Shown here piece by piece: positions 1 through 5,866 of a DNA stretch of 11,089 nt (the stretch's first letter is position 1; the number at the start of each line of letters is the position of its first letter). This stretch comes from Bacillota bacterium (GTDB taxonomy: Bacteria; Bacillota; Clostridia; Acetivibrionales; DSM-1351). Location of the stretch: positions 1 to 11,089 of the forward strand of contig JAEZOA010000108.1 in assembly GCA_023441625.1 (NCBI GenBank). The letters are read 5' to 3'. A program made the position numbers and the translations under genes. The notes beneath the pieces were generated by a model, which ran no database searches, was not told the origin of the DNA, and saw only the letters and a program-made list of their open reading frames with translations.

Positions 1-843
1 TCTACTGTTTTTATGCTCAAGCCATTGGAAAAAAGTGATATTAAGCAGCTGATTATTAATGCAATTGAGGATAAGGAACGAGGCTTAGGAACCTATAACA
101 TCGAAATATCTGAGGATGCACTTGATTATTTATGTGAGGTTTGTTCTGGGGATGCCAGGACTGCACTTAATTCAATTGAATTAGCTGTGCTTACATCGGA
201 ACCAGGTGAAAAAGGACTTATTGAAATAAACCTTCATACTATTGAGGAATGTGTTCAGAAAAAAGCCATTCGTTTTGATAAAAATGGGGAAGAACATTAT
301 GACAACATTAGTGCCTTTATTAAATCAATGAGGGGCAGCGATCCAGATGCTACTGTTTTTTATCTGGCCCGTGCCTTATATGCAGGTGAAGATGTTAAAT
401 TTTTAGCCAGAAGAATTATTATCTGTGCCTCCGAGGATGTAGGAATGGCAAATCCAACTGCTTTGCAGATTGCAGTAGCAGCAGCACAAGCTGTTCAAAT
501 GATTGGTATGCCCGAGGCTAGAATAATTCTAGCCCATGCGGCAGTAACTGTTGCATGCAGCCCTAAATCAAATTCTGCATACATGGCAATAAATAGGGCT
601 TTGTCTGATGTTGAAAACAAGAATACAGGAAGTGTTCCGATGCATTTGAGAAATGCTGCAGCAAAGGGTATGGAACAGCTTGGATACGGAAAAGGCTATA
701 AATATGCCCATGATTATGAAAATAACATTGTTAAGCAAGAGTTTTTTCCGGAAGAAATGGTAGGGACGCTCTATTATAATCCTACTGCAAACGGATATGA
801 ATCAAAAATTAAAACTTGGTTGGAAAAATGGAGAGAAGCTTAA
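1..843 (+). CDS. rarA: Replication-associated recombination protein A (RarA/MgsA), C-terminal part; 5' end outside the window
   Basis: The frame is open from the first base, so this is the last 280 residues of a protein that is usually about 420-440 long; the Walker A/B ATPase core lies off the left edge. The ATG at 13 is internal (S-T-V-F precede it in frame). Visible are the AAA+ lid with the sensor-2 stretch SGDAR (fragment residues 49-53), then the RarA/MgsA C-terminal domain with its signature runs ARRIIICASEDVGMANP, IGMPEARI (from about 168) and KSNSAY (from about 189), and the terminal GYKYAHDYE...YYNPTANGYE motif. RarA is a tetrameric clamp-loader-like ATPase acting at stalled replication forks with SSB and recombination proteins. 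In B. subtilis its homologue also precedes an Rrf2 regulator, a cysteine desulfurase and mnmA, which supports both the call and the clostridial/bacillar origin. No hairpin terminator is seen before the next gene 39 bases on, so read-through is likely. Confidence 0.96.
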   Translation, partial: STVFMLKPLEKSDIKQLIINAIEDKERGLGTYNIEISEDALDYLCEVCSGDARTALNSIELAVLTSEPGEKGLIEINLHTIEECVQKKAIRFDKNGEEHYDNISAFIKSMRGSDPDATVFYLARALYAGEDVKFLARRIIICASEDVGMANPTALQIAVAAAQAVQMIGMPEARIILAHAAVTVACSPKSNSAYMAINRALSDVENKNTGSVPMHLRNAAAKGMEQLGYGKGYKYAHDYENNIVKQEFFPEEMVGTLYYNPTANGYESKIKTWLEKWREA

Positions 844-882
844 TAAATTAAATTTGAATAAGGAAAACATGGAGGGAGAAAG

Positions 883-1197
883 ATGTTAAAAAGGGTATTA
901 GCTTGGATTTTATTAGCTGGATTTTTGTTTTTGCTATTGAATATAGCAATTTTTCATTACTATATACAGGCAAGTATATTTGTTTATTTAATTATTGCTG
1001 TTTGGTTTATTTTCACTAACAAACCATTACCTAGCCGCAAAAAGAAATCTAAGCAGACTGAAGATGAATTTGCGCAAGAGAGTTCTGAAGATTATGCTAA
1101 GGCCACAGAAAACCTATTAGAAGAAGAGAACCAAGAAAACATTGAAGAAAACATTGAAGACAATATAGAAGATACTAAAGAGGATACAATTAAGTAA
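883..1197 (+). CDS. Small membrane-anchored protein with acidic repeat tail, unknown function
   Basis: I do not recognise a family. The 104-residue product has a hydrophobic N-terminal half (about residues 5-46), which reads as one long or two short membrane helices separated by the polar HYYIQ. A strongly basic patch follows (PSRKKKSK, about 50-57), then a highly acidic tail to the C-terminus. By the positive-inside rule the basic patch and tail should be cytoplasmic. The tail ends in three tandem copies of a four-residue unit (E/D-N-I-E) encoded by 12-base repeats. The start is well supported by GGAGGG at 871-876, six bases before the ATG. It lies 39 bases after rarA with no terminator between, so it is probably co-transcribed. 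The tail composition suggests a disordered or charged-binding segment, but no role can be assigned. Confidence 0.72.
   Translation: MLKRVLAWILLAGFLFLLLNIAIFHYYIQASIFVYLIIAVWFIFTNKPLPSRKKKSKQTEDEFAQESSEDYAKATENLLEEENQENIEENIEDNIEDTKEDTIK
1135..1170 (+). repeat. Three tandem 12-base repeats in the acidic tail coding sequence
   Basis: Two identical units GAAAACATTGAA (1135-1146, 1147-1158) and a diverged third GACAATATAGAA (1159-1170) lie in register with the reading frame and encode ENIE, ENIE, DNIE. Being a multiple of three, changes in copy number would lengthen or shorten the acidic tail without a frameshift. Confidence 0.85.
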
Positions 1198-1235
1198 TGC
1201 ACTTTTATTAGAAAACAAATTTAAGTAGATTTTTA

Positions 1236-1249
1236 AGAATAATTATTCT
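1236..1249. promoter_or_regulatory. Perfect 14-base palindrome, possible operator upstream of the UPF0180 gene
   Basis: AGAATAATTATTCT is a perfect palindrome centred between 1242 and 1243, in the 105-base gap between the membrane protein gene and the UPF0180 gene. It superficially resembles AT-rich Fur/PerR-type boxes, but those are 7-1-7 with an odd centre and this one is even, so I do not assign a regulator. It is not followed by a T-run, so it is not an intrinsic terminator. In DNA this AT-rich, chance is a real alternative. Confidence 0.25.
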
Positions 1250-1302
1250 ACCTCTGCAAATAATATCCCATTATGAATATTTTGGATATAGAGGTGATAA
1301 TT

Positions 1303-1584
1303 ATGATAGTTGCTGTTCAATCAGATCTTTCTAGTATTGCTGAGGGACTTAGGCAGAGAGGCTATACCGTTGTGGATTTATACACATATACTAAACCTAT
1401 AGATGCAGTTATTTATGAGGGACATCGGTTTAATTTTTCAGCAATAACTGAAGAAAACACAAGTCCTGTTATGGGCACTAATAACAAAACGGGTTATGGT
1501 GTATTTATTGTGTGCTCAAATGGTAAGAGTATTGATGAAATTGATTATATGCTTAGGACAAGATGCTATAGCTCCTTTATTTAA
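1303..1584 (+). CDS. UPF0180 (YkuS-like) family protein
   Basis: A 93-residue protein whose N-terminus (MIVAVQSDLSSIAEGLRQRG, then YTVVDL) matches the start pattern of the small YkuS/UPF0180 family of Firmicutes (about 80-90 residues): a short strand, a helix starting L-S-S-I, then a second strand. The C-terminal helix carries the family-like G-K-[ST]-x-x-E-I run (here GKSIDEIDYML). Its molecular function is unknown. I place the start at 1303 rather than at the in-frame ATG at 1273. GAGGTGAT at 1291-1298 is correctly spaced for 1303, while nothing like a ribosome binding site precedes 1273, and the extra ten residues (MNILDIEVII) are not family-like. The central part (residues about 40-65) is longer and less typical than B. 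subtilis YkuS, so the family call is good but not certain. Confidence 0.75.
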   Translation: MIVAVQSDLSSIAEGLRQRGYTVVDLYTYTKPIDAVIYEGHRFNFSAITEENTSPVMGTNNKTGYGVFIVCSNGKSIDEIDYMLRTRCYSSFI

Positions 1585-1611
1585 TTAATCTTCAAAATAT
1601 ATTATATATAC

Positions 1612-1640
1612 TTGCATTCGACTTATAAATATGGTAATAT
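1612..1640 (+). promoter_or_regulatory. Candidate promoter P1 of the iscR operon
   Basis: TTGCAT (1612-1617), a 17-base spacer, and TAATAT (1635-1640) preceded by TG at 1632-1633 (an extended -10). The -35 match is weak (3/6) and the -10 is 4/6, rescued partly by the TG. Transcription from here would give a leader of about 155 bases before the iscR ATG. Assigned by inspection only. Confidence 0.4.
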
Positions 1641-1675
1641 CAAATTAAATCATAGTAATTTAGTTGGAATTAAAG

Positions 1676-1791
1676 TGACTATAGCGAAGTTATATTTATA
1701 CTTGTATTGTACTCTTCGCATTCTGTATACTTACTTAATTTCTATTTGTATCGCTGGCGGAATAAAGTTAATTTGAAATTGACTTAGCGAA
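1676..1791 (+). promoter_or_regulatory. iscR leader with a repeated TGACT-AGCGAA motif, complementary segments and a second promoter-like pair
   Basis: The motif TGACTATAGCGAA (1676-1688) recurs as TGACTTAGCGAA (1780-1791), just before the iscR ribosome binding site. Between them lie two segments complementary to its AGCGAA part: CTTCGC (1714-1719), which can pair with GCGAAG (1684-1689), and TCGCT (1751-1755), which can pair with AGCGA (1786-1790). A second promoter-like pair, TTGTAT (1702-1707) and TATACT (1726-1731) with an 18-base spacer, sits between the copies. The repeats could therefore be protein operators flanking a promoter, or parts of an RNA leader able to fold in two ways. Autoregulation by the encoded Rrf2 protein is the obvious hypothesis. 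No T-box or other known riboswitch signature is visible. Confidence 0.35.
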
Positions 1792-1803
1792 ATGGAGGTT
1801 AGC

Positions 1804-2235
1804 ATGAAAGTATCAACAAAGGGCAGATATGGTCTTATGGCAATTGTAGATTTGGCAGTGAATGATAAGGAAAAGCAAGTATCTTTGAAAAGTGTCGCTG
1901 AGAGGCAGGGACTTTCTGAAAACTATCTTGAGCAGCTTTTTGCATCACTAAAAAAAGCTGGACTTGTTAAAAGTATTAGGGGTGCACAAGGAGGTTACAG
2001 GTTAGCTAAGCCTGCTGAAAAGATAACTGTTGGAGATGTATTGCGGTCACTTGAAGGTACACTGTGCCCTGTGAATTGTATTGACACGTCAAATAGTTGC
2101 GATAAGGTAGATGTTTGTGTGACGGTACCTGTTTGGGCTAAACTACGGGATAAAATTAATGAGGTAGTTGATTCTTTTACTATTGCAGATCTTGTCCTAG
2201 ACTATGAAAATAAAATGAAGATTGATAATATATAG
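1804..2235 (+). CDS. iscR: Rrf2-family Fe-S cluster regulator IscR
   Basis: A 143-residue winged-helix regulator beginning MKVSTKGRYGLMA, the typical Rrf2/IscR N-terminus. The recognition region SENYLEQLFASLKKAGLVKSIRG and the wing GAQGGYRL (60-67) are clear. Cysteines C88, C92, C99 and C105 fall in the segment that in E. coli IscR holds C92, C98 and C104 of the [2Fe-2S] cluster. The E. coli fourth ligand, H107, aligns with V108 here, so either C88 or another group would complete a cluster. The start is 1804, not the in-frame ATG at 1792: GGAGG at 1794-1798 overlaps the upstream ATG and is ideally spaced for 1804. It leads the nifS-nifU-mnmA operon, 68 bases before nifS, and probably senses cluster demand to control it. 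B. subtilis has the cysteine regulator CymR at the same locus, so a cysteine-sensing role is the main alternative. Confidence 0.9.
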   Translation: MKVSTKGRYGLMAIVDLAVNDKEKQVSLKSVAERQGLSENYLEQLFASLKKAGLVKSIRGAQGGYRLAKPAEKITVGDVLRSLEGTLCPVNCIDTSNSCDKVDVCVTVPVWAKLRDKINEVVDSFTIADLVLDYENKMKIDNI

Positions 2236-2303
2236 TTATTTGTTTTTGTTGTAATTATTGGGGTATATTATTGAATGAATTCCAAATTTAAGGGAGTGTT
2301 GTT

Positions 2304-3485
2304 ATGGGAGATAAAATTATTTACTTAGATCATGCTGCAACCACATATGTGAAACCAGAAGTCTTTGATGCGATGAAGCCATATTTTTGTGAGCATTTTG
2401 GTAATGCATCTTCAGTATATAGCATTGGGCGTGATAGTAAGAAAGCAGTTGAACAGGCCAGAGAGCAGGTTGCAGAAGCTATTGGAGCGCAGCCACGTGA
2501 AATATATTTTACAAGTTCAGGAAGTGAAGCTGATAATTGGGCACTAAAGGGTATTGCGGCAGCAAATAAAAAAAAGGGTAATCATATTATTACAACAGCC
2601 ATTGAACATCCCGCAATTCTGAATTCTTGCAAGTATCTTGAAGGAGAAGGCTTTGAAGTTACTTATCTACCTGTAGATAAAGATGGGCTTGTATCATTAG
2701 AGCAAGTTAAAAATGCAATTAAGGAAAATACAATTCTTATTAGCGTAATGTTTGCTAATAATGAAATTGGTACTATACAACCGATACAGGAAATTGGAGC
2801 AATTGCTAGAGAAAAAGGTGTTTTATTCCATACTGATGCTGTACAGGCAGTAGGCAATATTCCAATTGATGTTGAGAAAATGAATATTGATTTGCTATCC
2901 TTGTCTGGTCACAAGTTTTATGGACCTAAAGGAATTGGTGCATTATACATTCGTAAAGGTGTTAAGATTTCTTCTCTTATTCATGGCGGTCAGCAGGAAA
3001 GAGGAAAGAGAGCAAGTACAGAGAATATTCCAAGTATAGTAGGTTTGGGTAAGGCTATTGAGCTTGCTACTATAAACATTGAGGAATATAACAAGAAGTT
3101 GATTAATTTAAGGGAAAAGACTATTGAAGGCCTTATGGCTAGAGTACCATATATTAAACTTAATGGTCATAGAAGCCAAAGATTACCAGGTAATGTTAAT
3201 ATTTCTTTCCAGTTTATTGAGGGTGAATCACTTCTACTTATGCTTGATATGAAAGGTGTTTGTGGTTCGAGTGGATCTGCTTGTTCATCAGGTTCTTTAG
3301 ATCCATCTCATGTATTATTAGAAATAGGGCTTTCACATGAAATTGCACATGGTTCACTTAGATTGACCTATGGTGATGAAAATACTGAGGAAGATGTAGA
3401 TTATATACTGGAGGAAATTCCTAAAATTGTTGCTAGACTTAGGGATATGTCACCTCTTTATGAAGCAGTTAAAAATAAAAAATAG
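2304..3485 (+). CDS. nifS: Cysteine desulfurase, NifS/IscS type (group I)
   Basis: A PLP enzyme that removes sulfur from L-cysteine, giving alanine and an enzyme persulfide that feeds Fe-S assembly and tRNA thiolation. At 393 residues it is full length. Landmarks are YLDHAATT at the N-terminus, FTSSGSEADNWALKG, AIEHPA (PLP-stacking histidine), FHTDAVQA (PLP-binding Asp), SGHKFYGPKG with the Schiff-base lysine K204, and the active-site loop SSGSACSSGS with catalytic C327. The long loop and GSACSSG form mark the NifS/IscS group, not SufS. AGGGAG at 2291-2296 sets the start seven bases on. It lies between iscR and nifU in one direction, so the partners are the scaffold downstream and probably MnmA. 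No nitrogenase genes are visible, so a general housekeeping (IscS) role is more likely than a nitrogen-fixation one; the gene symbol follows clostridial usage. Confidence 0.97.
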   Translation: MGDKIIYLDHAATTYVKPEVFDAMKPYFCEHFGNASSVYSIGRDSKKAVEQAREQVAEAIGAQPREIYFTSSGSEADNWALKGIAAANKKKGNHIITTAIEHPAILNSCKYLEGEGFEVTYLPVDKDGLVSLEQVKNAIKENTILISVMFANNEIGTIQPIQEIGAIAREKGVLFHTDAVQAVGNIPIDVEKMNIDLLSLSGHKFYGPKGIGALYIRKGVKISSLIHGGQQERGKRASTENIPSIVGLGKAIELATINIEEYNKKLINLREKTIEGLMARVPYIKLNGHRSQRLPGNVNISFQFIEGESLLLMLDMKGVCGSSGSACSSGSLDPSHVLLEIGLSHEIAHGSLRLTYGDENTEEDVDYILEEIPKIVARLRDMSPLYEAVKNKK

Positions 3486-3540
3486 ACGATAACGGTATAA
3501 ATTATATAGAATAATATAAATGTAGAAATGAGGTATATAT

Positions 3541-3993
3541 ATGTATAGTGAAAAAGTTATGGATCATTTTTCAAATCCCAGAAATGTTGGAGAGATTGAA
3601 GATGCAAATGGAGTTGGTCAAGTTGGAAACGCTAAATGCGGGGATATAATGAAAATGTACTTAAAAATAGAGGATAATATCATAGTTGATGCTAAGTTTA
3701 AGACCTTTGGATGTGGAGCAGCCGTTGCAACAAGTAGTATGGCTACAGAGCTTATAATGGGAAAAACAGTTGAAGAGGCTATGAAAATATCAAATAAGGC
3801 TGTTGCTGAGGCACTAGATGGTCTTCCACCAGCAAAAATGCATTGTTCAAACCTTGCTGAGGAAGCAATTGCGGCTGCACTTGAGGACTATAGAAGAAGA
3901 AATGGTCAGGCTCCAGATGAAAATGTCAGCTGTACAGGCTGTTGCGGCAGCTGCAGCCATAGTCATGGACGTGAAGAGGATTTTGAAGACTAG
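3541..3993 (+). CDS. nifU: Fe-S cluster scaffold NifU/IscU with cysteine-rich C-terminal tail
   Basis: A 150-residue IscU-type scaffold on which [2Fe-2S] clusters are built from NifS-derived sulfur. The three cluster cysteines lie in classic contexts: GNAKCGD (C33, with the conserved Asp D35), FGCGAA (C58) and LPPAKMHCS (C102). The LPPAK run corresponds to the LPPVK chaperone-docking motif of IscU. The N-terminus YSEKVMDHFSNPRNVG is typical. The family core ends near residue 122. After it comes an unusual tail of about 28 residues with C131, C134, C135 and C138 followed by HSH and an acidic end, which is not part of the IscU fold and looks metal-binding. The full NifU C-terminal thioredoxin-like NFU domain is absent. 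TGAGGT at 3529-3534 precedes the ATG by six bases. It sits 55 bases after nifS and 30 before mnmA. Confidence 0.95.
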   Translation: MYSEKVMDHFSNPRNVGEIEDANGVGQVGNAKCGDIMKMYLKIEDNIIVDAKFKTFGCGAAVATSSMATELIMGKTVEEAMKISNKAVAEALDGLPPAKMHCSNLAEEAIAAALEDYRRRNGQAPDENVSCTGCCGSCSHSHGREEDFED

Positions 3994-4023
3994 AATCAGA
4001 TTAAATGTAATGGGAGAAAGTTA

Positions 4024-5103
4024 ATGGGTTCAAAAAAGGTAATGCTTGGTATGAGCGGCGGCGTAGATAGTTCTGTAGCTGCCGCCCTTTTATTGCAGCA
4101 GGGTTATGAGGTTATAGGAGTTACACTTCAAATTTGGCAGGATATGGATGAGGAGATAAAGAAATCTGAGGGAGGCTGCTGCTCACTGTCTGCTGTTGAT
4201 GATGCCAGAAGAGTGGCTAATAAACTTGGAATACCCTATTACGTGCTAAATTTTAAGGATATTTTTAACAAAACTGTTATTGAATATTTTAAAGAAGAGT
4301 ACTTTAAGGGACGTACCCCAAATCCTTGTATTGCATGTAATAGACATGTTAAGTGGCAGGCAATGCTTGATAAGGCAGTATCAATGGGAATAGACTATAT
4401 TGCCACAGGACATTATGCAAAGGTTATATACGATGCGGCAACTAATAGGCATCTCTTGATAAAATCTGTTACTGACAAGAAAGATCAGACTTATGCTTTG
4501 TACAACTTAACACAGGACCAGCTAAGCAGGACTTTAATGCCTGTTGGTGAATACCCAAAAGACAAAATAAGAGAAATTGCAAAGGAAATTGGACTATCTG
4601 TGGCTTCAAAACCTGATAGCCAGGAGATTTGCTTTATCAATGACAATAACTATGCAAGGTTTTTAAGCGAAAATAGTGACAAGGAAATAGTCCCCGGGGA
4701 ATTTGTTGATACCAAAGGGAATGTACTTGGAAATCACAAGGGCATTGTTCACTATACTGTGGGACAGCGTAAGGGCCTTGGAATAACATTTGGAAAGCCC
4801 ATGTTTGTAGTAGCCCTTGATGCAAAGACTAATAGAGTTATATTGGGCGATGACAGTGAAGTGTTTTCAAGTTCACTTACTGCATCAGATTTAAACTTTA
4901 TTTCAATTCCAAAGGCTATTGATGGCATGAGAGTTGATGCAAAAATCAGGTATTCAGCACAGGAATCACCAGCAACAATTCATGTAATTGATGATAACAG
5001 AATTAAAGTGGTATTTGACGAGCCTCAAAGAGCAATAACCCCAGGTCAAGCAGTTGTTTTTTATAATGGTGATATTGTTGTTGGTGGGGGAACGATTGAT
5101 TAA
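4024..5103 (+). CDS. mnmA: tRNA-specific 2-thiouridylase MnmA (TrmU)
   Basis: Installs the 2-thio group on U34 of the wobble uridines of tRNA-Lys, -Glu and -Gln, using ATP and a persulfide sulfur. The 359-residue length is normal. The PP-loop ATP site is GMSGGVDSS (9-17). The two catalytic cysteines are C105 in NPCIACNRHVK (nucleophile position, equivalent to E. coli C102) and C203 in DSQEICF (equivalent to C199). Also present are ATGHYAK, KDQTYALY, HYTVGQRKGLG and the C-terminal barrel ending in TPGQAVVFY. GGGAGAAAG at 4012-4020 precedes the ATG. Its place directly behind nifS and nifU implies that the desulfurase gives it sulfur, as YrvO does for TrmU at the matching B. subtilis locus; direct transfer is inferred, not seen. 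Confidence 0.97.
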   Translation: MGSKKVMLGMSGGVDSSVAAALLLQQGYEVIGVTLQIWQDMDEEIKKSEGGCCSLSAVDDARRVANKLGIPYYVLNFKDIFNKTVIEYFKEEYFKGRTPNPCIACNRHVKWQAMLDKAVSMGIDYIATGHYAKVIYDAATNRHLLIKSVTDKKDQTYALYNLTQDQLSRTLMPVGEYPKDKIREIAKEIGLSVASKPDSQEICFINDNNYARFLSENSDKEIVPGEFVDTKGNVLGNHKGIVHYTVGQRKGLGITFGKPMFVVALDAKTNRVILGDDSEVFSSSLTASDLNFISIPKAIDGMRVDAKIRYSAQESPATIHVIDDNRIKVVFDEPQRAITPGQAVVFYNGDIVVGGGTID

Positions 5104-5187
5104 ATTTATAGCAAAATTTAAATAAAATCTACAAATTACATACTTTTTGAAAAGAAGCAAATATTAATAAAGATTTTATTTCTAAAG

Positions 5188-5232
5188 AAACTTCTAAATA
5201 ATTTAGCACTTAGTGATTATTATTTAGTGTTT
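5188..5232 (+). other. AT-rich imperfect hairpin in the leader of the 62-residue gene
   Basis: AAAC(tt)CTAAATAAT at 5188-5202 can pair with ATTATTTAG(t)GTTT at 5219-5232: nine plus four base pairs around a small internal loop, with a 16-base apex. CTAAATAATTTAG (5194-5206) is also a palindrome on its own. The element ends seven bases before GAGGAGGG and has no T-run, so it is not an intrinsic terminator of mnmA. It might shield or stabilise the leader. The rest of the 149-base gap after mnmA shows no convincing promoter. Confidence 0.3.
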
Positions 5233-5252
5233 CAAAAAGAGGAGGGATTCTT

Positions 5253-5441
5253 TTGCGAGAAGGACTAATTCCTACCGTTTTAGGTACAGCTGTAACTGCA
5301 ACAGGTTTGGCAATGCGGGGTTATGACATGAAGAGACATGGCATGAAAAAGCGTGATACAACAGTTGCAATAGGTGCAGGTGTTCTTGGTTTTGGGTTGG
5401 CTCATGTAGTATTGGGTTCCATTGACTTAATTCAGAAATAA
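5253..5441 (+). CDS. Conserved-looking 62-residue membrane protein with glycine-patterned helices (TTG start)
   Basis: The start is TTG at 5253, supported by a strong GAGGAGGG at 5239-5246 with six bases of spacing; no ATG fits. The product has two hydrophobic helices, about residues 4-22 and 36-60, joined by a basic hinge (KRHGMKKR, 27-34). Glycines fall at exact seven-residue intervals in each helix: G4, G11, G18 and G41, G48, G55, with further G43 and G46. This is a pattern for tight helix packing. The ending LGFGLAHVVLGSIDLIQ gives me the impression of a small clostridial protein family, but I cannot name it or give a function. It lies 149 bases after mnmA and is followed at once by a terminator, so it is either the last gene of the isc operon or a single-gene unit. 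Confidence 0.8.
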   Translation: MREGLIPTVLGTAVTATGLAMRGYDMKRHGMKKRDTTVAIGAGVLGFGLAHVVLGSIDLIQK

Positions 5442-5448
5442 TATCATT

Positions 5449-5474
5449 AGGGGTGCTTATTTAGCACCCCTTTA
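5449..5474. terminator. Intrinsic terminator between convergent genes
   Basis: GGGGTGCT (5450-5457) and AGCACCCC (5463-5470) form a perfect eight-pair GC-rich stem, extended by A5449-T5471, with a five-base loop. The T-run is short (TTTA), so it is a moderate terminator for the + strand gene ending at 5441. On the - strand the same stem lies 66 bases past the stop of the TSCPD gene and could stop transcription from that side too, though its tail there is poor in T. Confidence 0.85.
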
Positions 5475-5535
5475 CATAATAAATATAAATTTTCATAATA
5501 CCTAGATTACCGAGTATTTCAATAGCAGAAGTTTA

Positions 5536-5787
5536 TCACTTGTTATCTGTATGTTCTGCCAAAGCTTTTGCAAGTTGATCGGGGCAGGAAGAATCTCCTT
5601 TGCACTTAACTCCAGTAAGTTTTCTGATTACTTCTTCTATGGTCAATCCAGAAACTAATCGGCTGAGTCCGTTTGCATTCCCTGGACAGCCACCAATAAA
5701 TTCTACTTTATGTATTACCTCTCCATCTACGATAATATTTATTTGTTTTGAACATACATTTTTAGTTATATATTTTATCTCTTTCAT
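5536..5787 (-). CDS. Four-cysteine TSCPD-domain protein (TIGR03905-like), unknown function
   Basis: An 83-residue protein made entirely of one TSCPD-type domain: NVCS (C12), FIGGCPGNANGLSRLVSG (C34), GVKC (C62) and SSCPDQLAKAL (C68). TSCPD domains also form the C-terminal cysteine module of class II ribonucleotide reductases, and stand-alone copies like this are common and uncharacterised in anaerobes. The four conserved cysteines suggest a metal or redox site. I set the start at 5787: AAGGAG lies seven bases upstream of that ATG on the - strand, whereas the in-frame ATG eight codons earlier has no comparable site. It is 79 bases downstream of the PHP phosphatase gene on the same strand, with no terminator seen between, so the two may share a transcript. 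Confidence 0.85.
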   Translation of the reverse strand: MKEIKYITKNVCSKQINIIVDGEVIHKVEFIGGCPGNANGLSRLVSGLTIEEVIRKLTGVKCKGDSSCPDQLAKALAEHTDNK

Positions 5788-5866
5788 TATCTGACTCCTT
5801 ATAATAAGCATTTATAATTCTAATAAATTTAAAATTATGCACATTAAGGTTATATATAGTATTGCT

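Noticed and set aside
1273..1302. Upstream ATG for the UPF0180 protein
   Set aside because: No ribosome binding site precedes it, while GAGGTGAT is well placed for the ATG at 1303, where family similarity begins.
1792..1803. Upstream ATG for iscR
   Set aside because: It overlaps the GGAGG that serves the ATG at 1804, and MKVSTKGRYG is the usual family N-terminus.
1641..1803. T-box or other known riboswitch ahead of iscR
   Set aside because: The conserved T-box antiterminator sequence, a leader terminator with T-run, and other known aptamer motifs are absent.
3818..4024. 68-residue open frame overlapping the nifU 3' end
   Set aside because: It lies in another frame inside a certain gene, has no ribosome binding site, and its alanine/glutamine-rich content is a frame-shifted reading of the nifU cysteine-rich tail.
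5104..5252. Promoter for the 62-residue gene (TTGAAA at 5147-5152)
   Set aside because: No -10-like hexamer occurs at 16-18 bases from it; co-transcription from mnmA remains possible.
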